Of a stretch of 64,000 bases of DNA, positions 20,320 to 30,876 are shown in pieces (the first letter of the stretch is position 1; the number at the start of each line of letters is the position of its first letter). A program made the position numbers and the translations under genes. Source of the stretch: Streptomyces sp. NBC_00271 (GTDB taxonomy: Bacteria; Actinomycetota; Actinomycetes; Streptomycetales; Streptomycetaceae); assembly GCF_036178845.1 (NCBI RefSeq), contig NZ_CP108070.1:868001-932000 (forward strand). The letters run 5' to 3'. Under the pieces are notes generated by a model. The model ran no database searches, was not told the DNA's origin, and saw nothing but the letters and a program-made list of their open reading frames with translations.

Positions 20320-22767
20320 TCAGCGGGGTGTGAAGTCCTGGTTGGTGCCGGGGCTGTTCTTGCAGGGCCACTGGTCGAGCTGCTGGCCGAGGTTGCTGCC
20401 GCCGGCGTAGACGTCCAGGCACAGGCCGCTGTTCTGGTTCTGGAACGAGTAGGAGCCGTCGGACTGCTGGATCGGCAGCCACAGAGCGCTGGACGCCGCG
20501 CCGGGGGCCTGCTGCACTATGTCGGGCGTGCCGGCGGCCGTGGAGCCGCCCAAAACCGCCACGACCTGCCCGGAGTTCTGCACCTGCAGCTGTCCGTAAC
20601 CGCCCGAGGCCGGTACGAACTGGAACTGCTGGTTGCTCTGCCCGTTACAGGTCCACTGGTCGATCACGGCGCCGGCGCTGCCGGAGTTGTCGTACACGTC
20701 CAGGCACAGGCTGTCGCTGCCGATCACCAGCCGGTGGTAGCCGGTGGGGAAACCGCCACCGCCCGAGGACTGGACGCCTGCCTGCTGGATGACCTGCTTC
20801 GCGCCCGTCGGCCAGTTGGTGCCGCTGACCTGGACGTTGCCGGTGAGGACGTTGTTGTGCGGCGGACCGGTGGCCACGTACGTGTTGCCGCCGTTGTACC
20901 AGTTGCCGGAGAAGGTGCTGTCGTCGGTGTGGTTGTTCGCGTTGGCGTTGGTGAGCGCCCAGTTGCCGGCGTCCTGCACCACGTTGTTCGACACGGTCAG
21001 GTAGCGGGAGCCCTCGTCGAGATACAGCGCGGTGGTGCGGTTGTTTTCGTACATGTAGTTCTCGGAGATCACCGAGCCCGGGTTGGCGGACAGGTTGTAG
21101 ATGCTGCCGCCGTCGAACATCGCGTTCTTGGTGTCGAAGACCAGGTTGTGGGAGACGGTGTTGTTCTTCAGCGTCGTGGGAGTGCTGTACACGGGCTGGT
21201 AGTTGTACGTTCCCCGGTTGACGTAGTCCTGGCTGCCGCCCGGGTCGTTGATGCCCCAGCCCCAGCCGATGTCGATCCCGTCGTAGGGGAGATGGTCGCA
21301 CTGGTTGTGGGTGATCGTCGCCTTGGTGACGTAGGTGGACAGGATGGCTGCGGTCTCTTTGTAGTCGGTGCCCACTCCGCTGACCCGGTTGTCGCTGATG
21401 AGGATGTTCTGGTTGGTCATCTGCGGGTTGCTCGGGTGGTGCGCGTCCGGCTGGATCCCGCCGACCTGGATGCCGCTGCCAGCGATGTCGGTGAACGTGT
21501 TGCCGGTGACGGTGACGCCGTCGGCGCCTAGTCCGGTGCCGGAGGCCGTGGCGACGCCGTCGTTCCCCACGCCCAGTCCGGCCTGGCCGAGTTCGGAGAA
21601 CGTGTCGCCGGAGAACGTGATGTCGGTGGCGGCGGAGACCTGAACGGCCGCGGGCATCTGCGCCCAGTGGTTACGGGCGGCCTCGAACTGCGGACACCCC
21701 GACTTGCAGGTGCTCAGCCAGTTGGCGGGCATCGCGTAGGCGCCGGTGATGTACGCGCCGCTCTGCTGGTCCGCGTAGCCGTCGGATCCGCTCGGGCCGA
21801 GCCAGGAGGTTCCGGTGAACCGGATCCCGGAGAATCGCAGACCGGTCGCCGGTGAGCCGTAGCTGCCACTGATGCCCAACAGGCTCTGCAGCCGCGGTAG
21901 TTCGATGTCGAGGCTGCTCGGGTTCTGCCATTGCTGGGCCCGGTAGTACAGATCGCCGGTGGACGCGTTGAGGTACCACTGTCCTGCCTGCTTCAGGAAC
22001 GCGTAGTTGTTCTCCAGGTACATCGTCCCGTCGGCGAACGGCGCGTTGATGGTGTCGTAGCCCCAGGAGTTGTTGTTCCACGCGGGCTGCTGCATGGTGA
22101 TGGTGCTGCCGCTGATCGACTGGACCGGCGCGTAGCGGTCGGTGAAGGAATTGAGGCTCTCGACTTCCATGTGGTTCTGGTCCGACAGACCGGCCAGGTA
22201 GTTGAGAGAGGAGTCGGTGATGGTCAGGCCGGTCTGCGTGAAGGTGAAACCGGACCGGGGCACCTGGATCGCCGCCCGCGGCACCTCCTTGCCGTTCACG
22301 TACAGCTGACGCGTGTTCACGCCGCTGCCGACGTGGGCCGACCAGATGTTGTTCGACTGATCCTGCACCTGCCAGCCGGTCACCTGCTGGGCGCCGGTGA
22401 CCACCGGCTGCTGCCCGGACATCGCCTGGTAGCTGATGGTGTGACCGTTCTGGCCGCCGTCGCCGGAGCCGAAGGTCAGCGGCTTGGACAACCGGTAGGT
22501 GCCACCGGCCAGGTAGACCACGACGTCCCCGTCGGCCGAGAGCTGGTGCGCGGGCTGCCGCGCCTGGTCGAGGGTGGCGAACGGCTGCTGGGCGGTGCCG
22601 TCCCCGCCGGGGGCCGCGCCCGGTGCCACGTACAGGGCGGACGACGCCGCTCGAGGATCGGCCGGTACGGCGATCGCTCCCCCGGCCGTCGCCACGCTCC
22701 CGGCGAGCAGAGCGAGCAGACTCAAGGCAACGGCCCAGAGGCCGCGGAACGCTCTTGCTCTGGACAT
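20320..22767 (-). CDS. GH141-like right-handed beta-helix glycosidase with CBM13-type module
   Basis: A secreted 815-aa protein. Start at the second ATG (22767), 6 bases from AGGAGG; the first ATG abuts the Shine-Dalgarno. Signal helix, then LYVAPGAAPGGDGTAQQPFA and VVYLAGGTYRLSKPLTF, the entry to a parallel beta-helix. Many N-rich turns follow (ITHNQCDHLPYDGIDIGWGW, ISENYMYENN, LTVSNNVV). The N-terminal half looks like GH141, whose known members act on fucosyl or xylosyl bonds of complex pectin or xylan; a general pectate-lyase-fold protein is the alternative. C-terminal ricin-like module at about 670-815. Probably co-transcribed with the GDSL and GH10 genes (gaps 47 and 75 bases). Confidence 0.7.
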   Translation of the reverse strand: MSRARAFRGLWAVALSLLALLAGSVATAGGAIAVPADPRAASSALYVAPGAAPGGDGTAQQPFATLDQARQPAHQLSADGDVVVYLAGGTYRLSKPLTFGSGDGGQNGHTISYQAMSGQQPVVTGAQQVTGWQVQDQSNNIWSAHVGSGVNTRQLYVNGKEVPRAAIQVPRSGFTFTQTGLTITDSSLNYLAGLSDQNHMEVESLNSFTDRYAPVQSISGSTITMQQPAWNNNSWGYDTINAPFADGTMYLENNYAFLKQAGQWYLNASTGDLYYRAQQWQNPSSLDIELPRLQSLLGISGSYGSPATGLRFSGIRFTGTSWLGPSGSDGYADQQSGAYITGAYAMPANWLSTCKSGCPQFEAARNHWAQMPAAVQVSAATDITFSGDTFSELGQAGLGVGNDGVATASGTGLGADGVTVTGNTFTDIAGSGIQVGGIQPDAHHPSNPQMTNQNILISDNRVSGVGTDYKETAAILSTYVTKATITHNQCDHLPYDGIDIGWGWGINDPGGSQDYVNRGTYNYQPVYSTPTTLKNNTVSHNLVFDTKNAMFDGGSIYNLSANPGSVISENYMYENNRTTALYLDEGSRYLTVSNNVVQDAGNWALTNANANNHTDDSTFSGNWYNGGNTYVATGPPHNNVLTGNVQVSGTNWPTGAKQVIQQAGVQSSGGGGFPTGYHRLVIGSDSLCLDVYDNSGSAGAVIDQWTCNGQSNQQFQFVPASGGYGQLQVQNSGQVVAVLGGSTAAGTPDIVQQAPGAASSALWLPIQQSDGSYSFQNQNSGLCLDVYAGGSNLGQQLDQWPCKNSPGTNQDFTPR

Positions 22768-22877
22768 CGTCATCCTCCTGTGGCGACGCGTGTGCCCGGG
22801 GATGCCACGCGGCTGTCCACGGTGGCGAGTGCGCCCGTGGCCGACGGTGCGCCGGCCACGGGCTGGAGAGGTTCAGG

Positions 22878-24482
<1,605 letters not shown>

Positions 24483-24533
24483 CTACCGTGCCGGCTGACC
24501 CCAGTCGGGGTGTGTGGGTGGCGCTAGTGATCC

Positions 24534-24545
24534 GGAAGCGCTTGC
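24534..24545. promoter_or_regulatory. LacI-type operator candidate GGAAGCGCTTGC
   Basis: An inverted repeat with an AAGCGCTT core, 61 bases upstream of the GH54 ATG. It is repeated almost exactly at 24975. Confidence 0.45.
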
Positions 24546-24651
24546 GTGCCGCTTTTGCCGTGGGATTGCAGAGAGGTTTCGGGGGGAGACGGTGCTCCCG
24601 ATCCCACAGGGCTGTCAAGGGGGCGGAGTCTCCTGCTCCGAACCTTGTCGC

Positions 24652-24663
24652 GGAATCGATTCG
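24652..24663. promoter_or_regulatory. LacI-type operator candidate GGAATCGATTCG
   Basis: Contains the perfect 10-base palindrome GAATCGATTC. An identical 12-mer occurs at 24989. Confidence 0.45.
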
Positions 24664-24974
24664 ATGGCTGATTCCTACGGATCGGAACGGATCGGCGCGC
24701 CCGAGCGGGTCCGACACGGTGGCAGTCAGGTGGCGGCACGACCTCCCGATGCGCAAGAGCGGCCCGTCGCTCATGTGTGCCCTACGGTCCAGCCCGGATC
24801 ACCGGGATGACCTCACATCCTTCCATTGAACAGGTACGTAGCCGCGAAACCCAGGGGACGAGCGGCCAGGTCGCAGACACTGGCCGAAGCTGTGCGGCTT
24901 CGATCCGGGCGGCGGCACCGCATTCGCCTAGCGCACATTATTGACCCCGCACTCCGCCAGCCGTACCTTCTCGT

Positions 24975-25000
24975 CGAAGCGCTTGCACGGAATCGATTCG
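24975..25000. promoter_or_regulatory. Two adjacent LacI-type operator candidates
   Basis: CGAAGCGCTTGC and GGAATCGATTCG lie 2 bases apart within 26 bases. This brings together the two motifs that are separated by about 120 bases at 24534 and 24652, suggesting side-by-side binding of two dimers. Confidence 0.45.
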
Positions 25001-25317
25001 CTCCTTGCCTCTCGGTAGTACGTGAGAAGCGGAACGCGTGACGGTTCCCGGCAGCCCGACGCCGATACCCGCGGACTCATGGCACTCGGGCATCCTGCGT
25101 CCGCCCGAGGCCCGCCCACGGCGCGCACGCCTCCCTCCCGGTCGCCGAAGCCAGTGCCGCCACCAGGAGCGATCGGTCGTACTCCCGATCCATCAGCCCC
25201 GACAGCCTCACAACCATGAAGATCCACAAGGAGGTTACCGATGCCGGCAGGCGCACTGCCACGGCGAGGGTCCGAGGGCTCTTCGCCCGGCCGGACGCGG
25301 CCCGGCTTACGGGCACA

Positions 25318-25352
25318 GCCCGGCAGGACGGTCGCGGCCCGGCAGGACGGTC
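25318..25352 (+). repeat. Short tandem repeat, 16-base unit twice
   Basis: CCCGGCAGGACGGTCG occurs at 25318 and again at 25337, within the decayed 5' part of the lipase remnant. It may be a scar of slippage or deletion. Confidence 0.5.
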
Positions 25353-25392
25353 GGCGCCGTGATCGTGGCCATCGCCGGGCTGATCGCTTCGA

Positions 25393-25860
25393 TGCTCGCT
25401 CGCGGTCATCGGCCACTCGATGGGCGGCGGCGTCATCAGCGCCTCCGAACGACGGCCGTCACTGAAAGCCGCCATCGCCCTCGCGCCCTACTCCCCCTCA
25501 CAGAACCCGACGACCGACCGGGTACCCACCATGGTCATCGGCGGACAGAACGACACCGTGGTCACACCCTCCCACCTCGACAGCCTGGACGTCTCCATGC
25601 CGGCGGCCACGCAGAGCGCCTTCCTCCAGATCGCCGGAGCCGACCAGGTCTACTACACCCAGTTCCTCTGCCCGACCCTGGCCGATCCCGTCGGCATCTC
25701 GATCTATCACGGCAAGTTCCCGTACGTACCACCGACCACGACACCGCCCGGGGACGCGGGTGCGCTGCGTGCGGTGGATGCGGGCAAGTGTCTGGACGTG
25801 ACCGGCGCCGCCACCGCCGACGGCAGCCCCGGGGCGCTTCCGCCGGTGCCCTGCCCTCCC
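25393..25860 (+). pseudogene. Lipase/cutinase-like (polyester-hydrolase family) remnant with CBM13 start
   Basis: The frame reads SLAVIGHSMGGGVISASE, KAAIALAPYSPSQN and VPTMVIGGQNDTVV, the middle of actinobacterial alpha/beta-hydrolase lipases of the cutinase/PET-hydrolase group: nucleophile GHSMGG and the Asp of GGQND. The segment that should carry the catalytic His is missing, with QIAGADQVYY joined directly to TQFLCPTLADP. The frame then enters the first repeat of a CBM13 (ALRAVDAGKCLDV) and degenerates. The first part of the gene is also absent; a strong AGGAGG and ATG near 25241 may mark its old start. Non-functional. Confidence 0.65.
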
Positions 25861-25918
25861 CCGAATCCGCCCACTTCGGCGCCGCCGGGCGGGTCCGTGA
25901 ACAGCCCCTGCCCCAGGA

Positions 25919-25932
25919 GCGAAACATTTCGC
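25919..25932. promoter_or_regulatory. Probable autoregulatory LacI operator GCGAAACATTTCGC
   Basis: An inverted repeat (GCGAAA-CA-TTTCGC) 44 bases upstream of the LacI start at 25976. Its CGAA...TTCG half-sites match sites before the GH62 and GH43 genes (40940 and 48313) and before the second LacI gene (35160-35397). Confidence 0.55.
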
Positions 25933-25975
25933 GCGAGGTACTCTTGCGGCCTGTGGGTGAGTTCTTGGGAGCTGC

Positions 25976-27019
25976 ATGAACATCGGGGAGATCGCACGGC
26001 GCGCGGGCGTGTCACGGAGCACGGTGTCGTACGCGCTCAGCGGCAAGCGACCCGTCGCGGCCGGCACCCGCAGGCGTATCCAGGACGTGATCGACGAGTT
26101 GGGTTATCGGCCCAACGCAGCCGCGAGGGCCCTCAAGGAGGGGCGGACCCGGACGATCGGTCTGGTCATCCCGCCCGCCGGCAACCGGCTCACGCACATG
26201 CAACTGGACTTCGTCGCCAGCGTGGTCGACGCCGCCGCCCGGGTGGACCTGGACGTGCTGCTGTCCCCTTCCGGCGGGGATCACGACCGTTCCTTCGAGC
26301 GGTTGGTCTCGGAGAGCCGCGTGGACGGTGTGATTCTCATGGAGATCCGTCTGGACGACCCTCGTGTCGGTCGCCTGCAGGACGCCGGGCTGCCCTTCGT
26401 CGGCATCGGGCACACGGCCGGCGACCAGCAGATGTCCTGGATCGACGTCGACTACGCCGGCCTGATCCAGCACAGCGTGCGGCACCTCGCCGATCTGGGG
26501 CACCGCCGGGTGGCTCTGGTCACCCGGTCCCCGGACCTCATCGCGGCGGGTTACGGCCCCGCCCGCAGGGCCAGGGAGGGTTTCGAGAAGGCCCTGGCGG
26601 AACGCGGCATCGACGGCATCGAAGTGCCGTGTGGGGACGACGCCCGTTCCGGCCAGGAGTGCATCACGGAGCTTCTGCACAGTCATCCGGACCTCACCGC
26701 TGTCACCACCATCAACGAGGCCGCCCTGCCCGGCATCCAGCGGGCACTGGCGGACTCCGGTCTCGAAGTGCCGTACGACTTCTCCATCACCGGAGTGGCG
26801 GCCAAGACCTGGGCCGAGGACTTCCGTCCGCCGCTCACTGCGGCGGACGTACCCGCACTGGAGATGGGCGAGAAGGCCGTTTCCCTGCTCGTGGAACGCG
26901 TCGCCGCGCCGCACACCCCGCCTCGGCACATCCTGCTGGCACCCTCGATCTCGCTGCGCTCCAGCACAGCTGCCGCTCCCACCGGCCGGCAGACGCGGGT
27001 CAACGGCGCGGCGCGCTGA
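25976..27019 (+). CDS. LacI-family transcriptional repressor
   Basis: A 347-aa cytosolic sugar-responsive regulator. HTH at residues 1-27 (MNIGEIARRAGVSRSTVSYA) and hinge NAAARALKEGR near 48-58, followed by a periplasmic-binding-protein-like effector domain. GGGAG precedes the ATG. The recognition helix SRSTVSYALSGKR is identical to that of the LacI protein at 34124-35146, so both should read closely related operators. Putative sites sit before this gene, GH54, GH62 and GH43, pointing to arabinoxylan/arabinogalactan genes as its targets; the effector is unknown. It is convergent with the hydrolase gene at 27140. Confidence 0.9.
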   Translation: MNIGEIARRAGVSRSTVSYALSGKRPVAAGTRRRIQDVIDELGYRPNAAARALKEGRTRTIGLVIPPAGNRLTHMQLDFVASVVDAAARVDLDVLLSPSGGDHDRSFERLVSESRVDGVILMEIRLDDPRVGRLQDAGLPFVGIGHTAGDQQMSWIDVDYAGLIQHSVRHLADLGHRRVALVTRSPDLIAAGYGPARRAREGFEKALAERGIDGIEVPCGDDARSGQECITELLHSHPDLTAVTTINEAALPGIQRALADSGLEVPYDFSITGVAAKTWAEDFRPPLTAADVPALEMGEKAVSLLVERVAAPHTPPRHILLAPSISLRSSTAAAPTGRQTRVNGAAR

Positions 27020-27078
27020 GCCGAGGGGGTACGGCAGCCGCATCAGGGACCGCCCGCGGCATGCGGCGAGACACGCGA

Positions 27079-27102
27079 CCGTCCAGCAGTGCTACCGGAC
27101 GG
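27079..27102. terminator. Weak hairpin between convergent genes
   Basis: CCGTCC and GGACGG, separated by 12 bases, lie between the LacI stop and the stop of the converging hydrolase. A short stem with no T-run; a possible bidirectional terminator. Confidence 0.3.
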
Positions 27103-27139
27103 CCGCGCGACCCAGGGGACATTCCGGAGGTGCCGGCTG

Positions 27140-28990
27140 TCAGTCCTTGCCGAGGAGGCGCCAGATCTGGTTCTTCTTGGTGCTCAGGTCGCTCGCGGGG
27201 TCACAGGTCCACTGGTGGATCCGGGCACCGGGAGCGGTGGAGATGTTGCTGACGTCGACACACTTGCCGCTGTGGACGGCGACCAGCTGGTAGTCCTTGC
27301 TGCTGCCCAGTGCCGTGACCGGGTTGAGCGTGAACTGCTGGTTGGTGGCACCACTGCAGGTGTACTGGATGACGGCGGCGCCGTCGGCCGTGGAAGCGCC
27401 CGAGATGTCCAGGCACTTACCGCTGTACTCGTTGACCACGCTGTAGGTGTTCGCCCGGCCGGCGACCGGCTTGAAGTCCAGCATCTGCTGGTAGCCGCCC
27501 TCGCAGTAGTACTGCTGGTACTGCGTGGAGTCGGCGTTGCTGAGGTTGGTGTCGTCCAGGCACTGGCCGCTGTTCCCGCTGACGGCGACCGTGGACACGG
27601 TCGTGTTGGACGGTGGCAGCAGCGTGACGGTGTAGCCGTCGGCGGCGTCCGTCCACGGCACGCTCACCGAAGCCGAGTTGTTGCTCACCGTCAGGGTCTG
27701 GTCGGAGACCGTCACCGGACCCGTCACCGCGCCACCGCCGTTGTTCGGTATGCGCTGGACTATCGCGCGCACCCGGCTGTTCTCCACCACCGACGTGGTG
27801 TCGAGGCGGTTGAGGCTGACGGTGACGTTGCCGGTGTTGCCGTTGCTGCCCAGCAGGATCTTCGCGTTGCGCGCGGAGTTGTCCTTCGTCGCCACCCCGT
27901 CGGTGTTTGTACCGGGCGTGAGGTTCACGATGTTTCCGGTCTGAGAGCCGTAGTACCGGTACAGGAACCACTCGCCCAGCGGCAGATACTGACTGCCGGT
28001 CTTGGTGAGCAGGTTCGCCTCGAAGTCGTGCAGGTTGGCTCCCCACGCCCAGTTGGCGCGCAGGCCGTCCGCTCCGGCGCGCTCCAGACGGGAGATGTAC
28101 CAGCCGCCGCGGCCGGGGTTCTGCTCGGTGTTGGCGGCGTACTCGTTGACCTGGAAGGGACGGCTCGTCGTCATCGACCGGGCCGACAGCAGGGACTTGA
28201 GGGAGTTGCTGTGGGCGACCGGGTCTCCGGGGAGGTCGTGCCAGCTGTAGATGTTCGGCTCGACGTTGTTCGCCTTCACGTAGTCGAGGTACGTGGTCCA
28301 CCAGCCGTTGTCCACCGTGGGGTGGCCGCAGGTGCTCGCACCGACGACGACGGCGCCGGGGATGGCGGCCCGGATCTTCTGGTAAGCGCGCTTCCACATC
28401 TCCAGGTACTGGGGCATGCCAGAACCCCAGAACCCGGGGCAGTCGGGCTCGTTCCAGATGTCCCACTCGATGTCGGTCATGCCGGCCGCCTTCACGTCGG
28501 AGAGCAGACGGTCGTAGAAGGCGCCGAAGCGGGACCAGTCGCCGTTGTCACCGGGGAAGGTAGGGGCGGTGGTGCCGTCGGCGCCCCAGATGTCGTGCGG
28601 CAGGATGACGAAGGTGCCGCCCAGCGTCTTGGTGCGCTTGTACTGGGCCAGGGTGGAGTTCCACCGGCGGTCGTACTTGCCGGCGACCCAGCCTCCCGGG
28701 CTGTCCAGCTGGGCGCCGCCGGCCCGCTCCAACTTCCACTTGATGTCCTTGTAGAAGTGGTCCTGGGGCAGCGAGCCGTCCTCGGTCATCCCGTAAAGGG
28801 TGCCCGAGGCGTGGTACGTGGGGGCGCCCCCGGCGGCGGAGAAGTCGACGGCGACGGTGGTGTCGGCGGCCTGGGACGGGGCGGCGGGCACCAGGTTCGC
28901 GGCCAGGGCGGCCAGCAGGACGGCGACGGTCGAGACCGCTCGTCGTCCGGTGCGGGTTGTTGGTCTGGGAAATGTGGTGGGTAACGTCAT
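27140..28990 (-). CDS. Secreted GH39-like clan-A glycoside hydrolase with CBM13
   Basis: A 616-aa secreted enzyme. The start MTLPTTFPRPTTRTGRRAV has AGGAGCGACA before it. Signal to about residue 41. Catalytic domain about 45-330 with WDIWNEPDCPGFWG (acid/base Glu) and FQVNEYAA (nucleophile Glu), then a beta-sandwich (about 330-455) and a CBM13 (about 465-616) with QxW-like repeats. It is a divergent paralogue of the 10598-12430 protein. Placed 71 bases after a cytosolic GH63-like gene and a sugar ABC importer, it probably makes the imported oligosaccharide. The substrate is not readable beyond likely a xyloside, arabinoside or galactoside. Confidence 0.78.
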   Translation of the reverse strand: MTLPTTFPRPTTRTGRRAVSTVAVLLAALAANLVPAAPSQAADTTVAVDFSAAGGAPTYHASGTLYGMTEDGSLPQDHFYKDIKWKLERAGGAQLDSPGGWVAGKYDRRWNSTLAQYKRTKTLGGTFVILPHDIWGADGTTAPTFPGDNGDWSRFGAFYDRLLSDVKAAGMTDIEWDIWNEPDCPGFWGSGMPQYLEMWKRAYQKIRAAIPGAVVVGASTCGHPTVDNGWWTTYLDYVKANNVEPNIYSWHDLPGDPVAHSNSLKSLLSARSMTTSRPFQVNEYAANTEQNPGRGGWYISRLERAGADGLRANWAWGANLHDFEANLLTKTGSQYLPLGEWFLYRYYGSQTGNIVNLTPGTNTDGVATKDNSARNAKILLGSNGNTGNVTVSLNRLDTTSVVENSRVRAIVQRIPNNGGGAVTGPVTVSDQTLTVSNNSASVSVPWTDAADGYTVTLLPPSNTTVSTVAVSGNSGQCLDDTNLSNADSTQYQQYYCEGGYQQMLDFKPVAGRANTYSVVNEYSGKCLDISGASTADGAAVIQYTCSGATNQQFTLNPVTALGSSKDYQLVAVHSGKCVDVSNISTAPGARIHQWTCDPASDLSTKKNQIWRLLGKD

Positions 28991-29061
28991 TGTCGCTCCT
29001 ATGGGGGGAGAGCTGAAGGTGACCGGGGCCCGATCGGTCCCGGGGCTTGGGGGAGTCCCGC

Positions 29062-30798
29062 TCAGCGGCTCTCTCGGTGGGCGTGGGCTTCGGCCAGCAG
29101 GAGGTAGCTGCTGGCGGTCCAGGTGTAGGCGCGGTCGCGCAGGCCCGTTCCGGTGAGGGCGTCGAAGTTCTCGGCGAACCCGTGGGTTTCGCACAGGGCG
29201 CGGAAACGGGCGCTGACGTCGTCGGCCAATCGGTGGTGGCCGGCGCGGCGCAGGCCGTCCTCGACCAGCACGGTGGCGGGGGCCCAGATCGGGCCGCGCC
29301 AGTAGCCGTCGGCGAGGTAGTGCGGCGAGGTGGTCAGTTCGGTGGCCAGGCCGTACGGGGTGAGATGGGCCTTGATGTGGTCGGCCAGCACGCTGCTGAT
29401 CTCACCGGGCAGGTGCTCGCCCAGCACGATGGGCATCAGGTCGAGAAGGCTGGCGCTGCTCCACGTGTCCCCGGTGGCGGCTCCTCGGGCGACGAACCGT
29501 TCGCCGGTCCAGAGCTGGTCGAGCAGCGCCCTCTGGGTCTCCTCTGCTGCGGCCGCCCACCGGCGCGTCGCGTCCGTCTTTCCCAACTCCTCTGCCAGAG
29601 CGGCGAGTTCGCGCAGTTGGAGGACGAGGAAGGCGGCCAGGTCGGCCGTGACGACCACCCGCTCGGGGTCGAAGGTGGTGGCGTTGTCCCAGCCGCTGTC
29701 GTTGCCGTGCTGGTAGTAGGGCAGTTCGGAGCCAGGGGCTCGTCGAGCAGTGAGCCAGAAGGTGGTCCAACCCTCCAAACGGTCGTACGCCTCGGCCAGT
29801 TCGGTCTGGTCGAGAGATGTCGGCAGTCGGCGGCGCAGCTGGCCGAGGACCCAGCCGTGGATGGGCGGCTTGACGAAGTTGTAGAGGACCTCGGAGTGGG
29901 TGACCGAGTCGGGCAGGGCGCCGCTTTCGTCCTGGTGGTCGAAGGGCAGATGGTACTGGTCCATGGCGAGTTCGGGGCAACCCGGCGCCAGGGCAAGGGC
30001 GTTGAAGCAGTGGTCCCAGCTCCAGACCTTGTCCATCCAGTGCTTGGACATCAGCACGGCGGGCCGGGTGACCAGGCCCGTCGGCCGTACGGTCGCCGAC
30101 CAGAGGACGTAGGCGGCGAGTTCGGCGGCAGGGGTGTCGGACGAGCGCCAGGGGGCCACCGCGTCGGCGAAGTCCGCGAACGCGCCCTGTGCAGACCTCG
30201 CGACGTCGTCGAAGGTCGCCGAGGACGCGTACGGCGCGCGGGAGGTGTCGAGTTCCTCGATCGCTATCTCCCAGGCTCCGCCCGCCTGCGCGGTCACGGT
30301 GAGACCGCGGTCGCCGCTGCCCAGGACCTGGGCTCCGGCCGTGTCGGCGATGGTGCCGGACAGCACGGTGACGCGGTAACGGCGTCCGGTCTCGTACGAC
30401 GTGAACACGTGCGCGTCCGCCGCCGGGTCGTGGAAGAAGTACGTGCCGCTGAACGGGGTCAGAGCGTGCGCGGCGGCGAGGACACCGACGCCCAGGCTGC
30501 TCCCCCGCAGGCGCACGGTGTCCGGGGACTCGTAGGCGAGGTCGACGTGCCCGCTCTCGCCGATCCAACTGAGCAGGCCAGGTTTCGCCTCCACACGGGT
30601 GGCGGCCCGGTCGCCGGTGGCCGGGTCCACAGGGATCAGGCTCAGGACTGCGTGCATGCCGTTCTGGTGCGAGACGAGGTGGAGGTCCTCGGCGTACGTC
30701 TTCTCCGCCACCACGGGCGAGATGTCGAACCAGGACCCGTAGGTGCTGAAGGGGATGTCGTGGACGGAGAAGGCCGGGCCGGACGGGGCGGCGGTCAT
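29062..30798 (-). CDS. Cytosolic MGH1/GH63-like (alpha/alpha)6-barrel glycoside hydrolase
   Basis: A 578-aa protein without signal peptide or membrane helix. The C-terminal two thirds show the (alpha/alpha)6 pattern of GH63/MGH1-type enzymes: MSKHWMDKVWSWDHCFNALA near 255, ELPYYQHGNDSGWDNATTFD near 365 (the GNDSGWDN block holds a conserved acid), and YLADGYWRGPIWAP near 505. N-terminal beta-rich domain. It likely hydrolyses an imported oligosaccharide in the cytosol, since it follows a sugar importer by 78 bases. GH63-like assignment is by motif; trehalase or amylo-1,6-glucosidase relatives are alternatives. The Shine-Dalgarno is weak. Confidence 0.7.
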   Translation of the reverse strand: MTAAPSGPAFSVHDIPFSTYGSWFDISPVVAEKTYAEDLHLVSHQNGMHAVLSLIPVDPATGDRAATRVEAKPGLLSWIGESGHVDLAYESPDTVRLRGSSLGVGVLAAAHALTPFSGTYFFHDPAADAHVFTSYETGRRYRVTVLSGTIADTAGAQVLGSGDRGLTVTAQAGGAWEIAIEELDTSRAPYASSATFDDVARSAQGAFADFADAVAPWRSSDTPAAELAAYVLWSATVRPTGLVTRPAVLMSKHWMDKVWSWDHCFNALALAPGCPELAMDQYHLPFDHQDESGALPDSVTHSEVLYNFVKPPIHGWVLGQLRRRLPTSLDQTELAEAYDRLEGWTTFWLTARRAPGSELPYYQHGNDSGWDNATTFDPERVVVTADLAAFLVLQLRELAALAEELGKTDATRRWAAAAEETQRALLDQLWTGERFVARGAATGDTWSSASLLDLMPIVLGEHLPGEISSVLADHIKAHLTPYGLATELTTSPHYLADGYWRGPIWAPATVLVEDGLRRAGHHRLADDVSARFRALCETHGFAENFDALTGTGLRDRAYTWTASSYLLLAEAHAHRESR

Positions 30799-30876
30799 GG
30801 TGGCGTGACTCGTTTCTGAAGCAGGGGGCAGCAGACGACCGACAACTGGTGGGTCGTTGTGGCGGGTTGGGACGGC

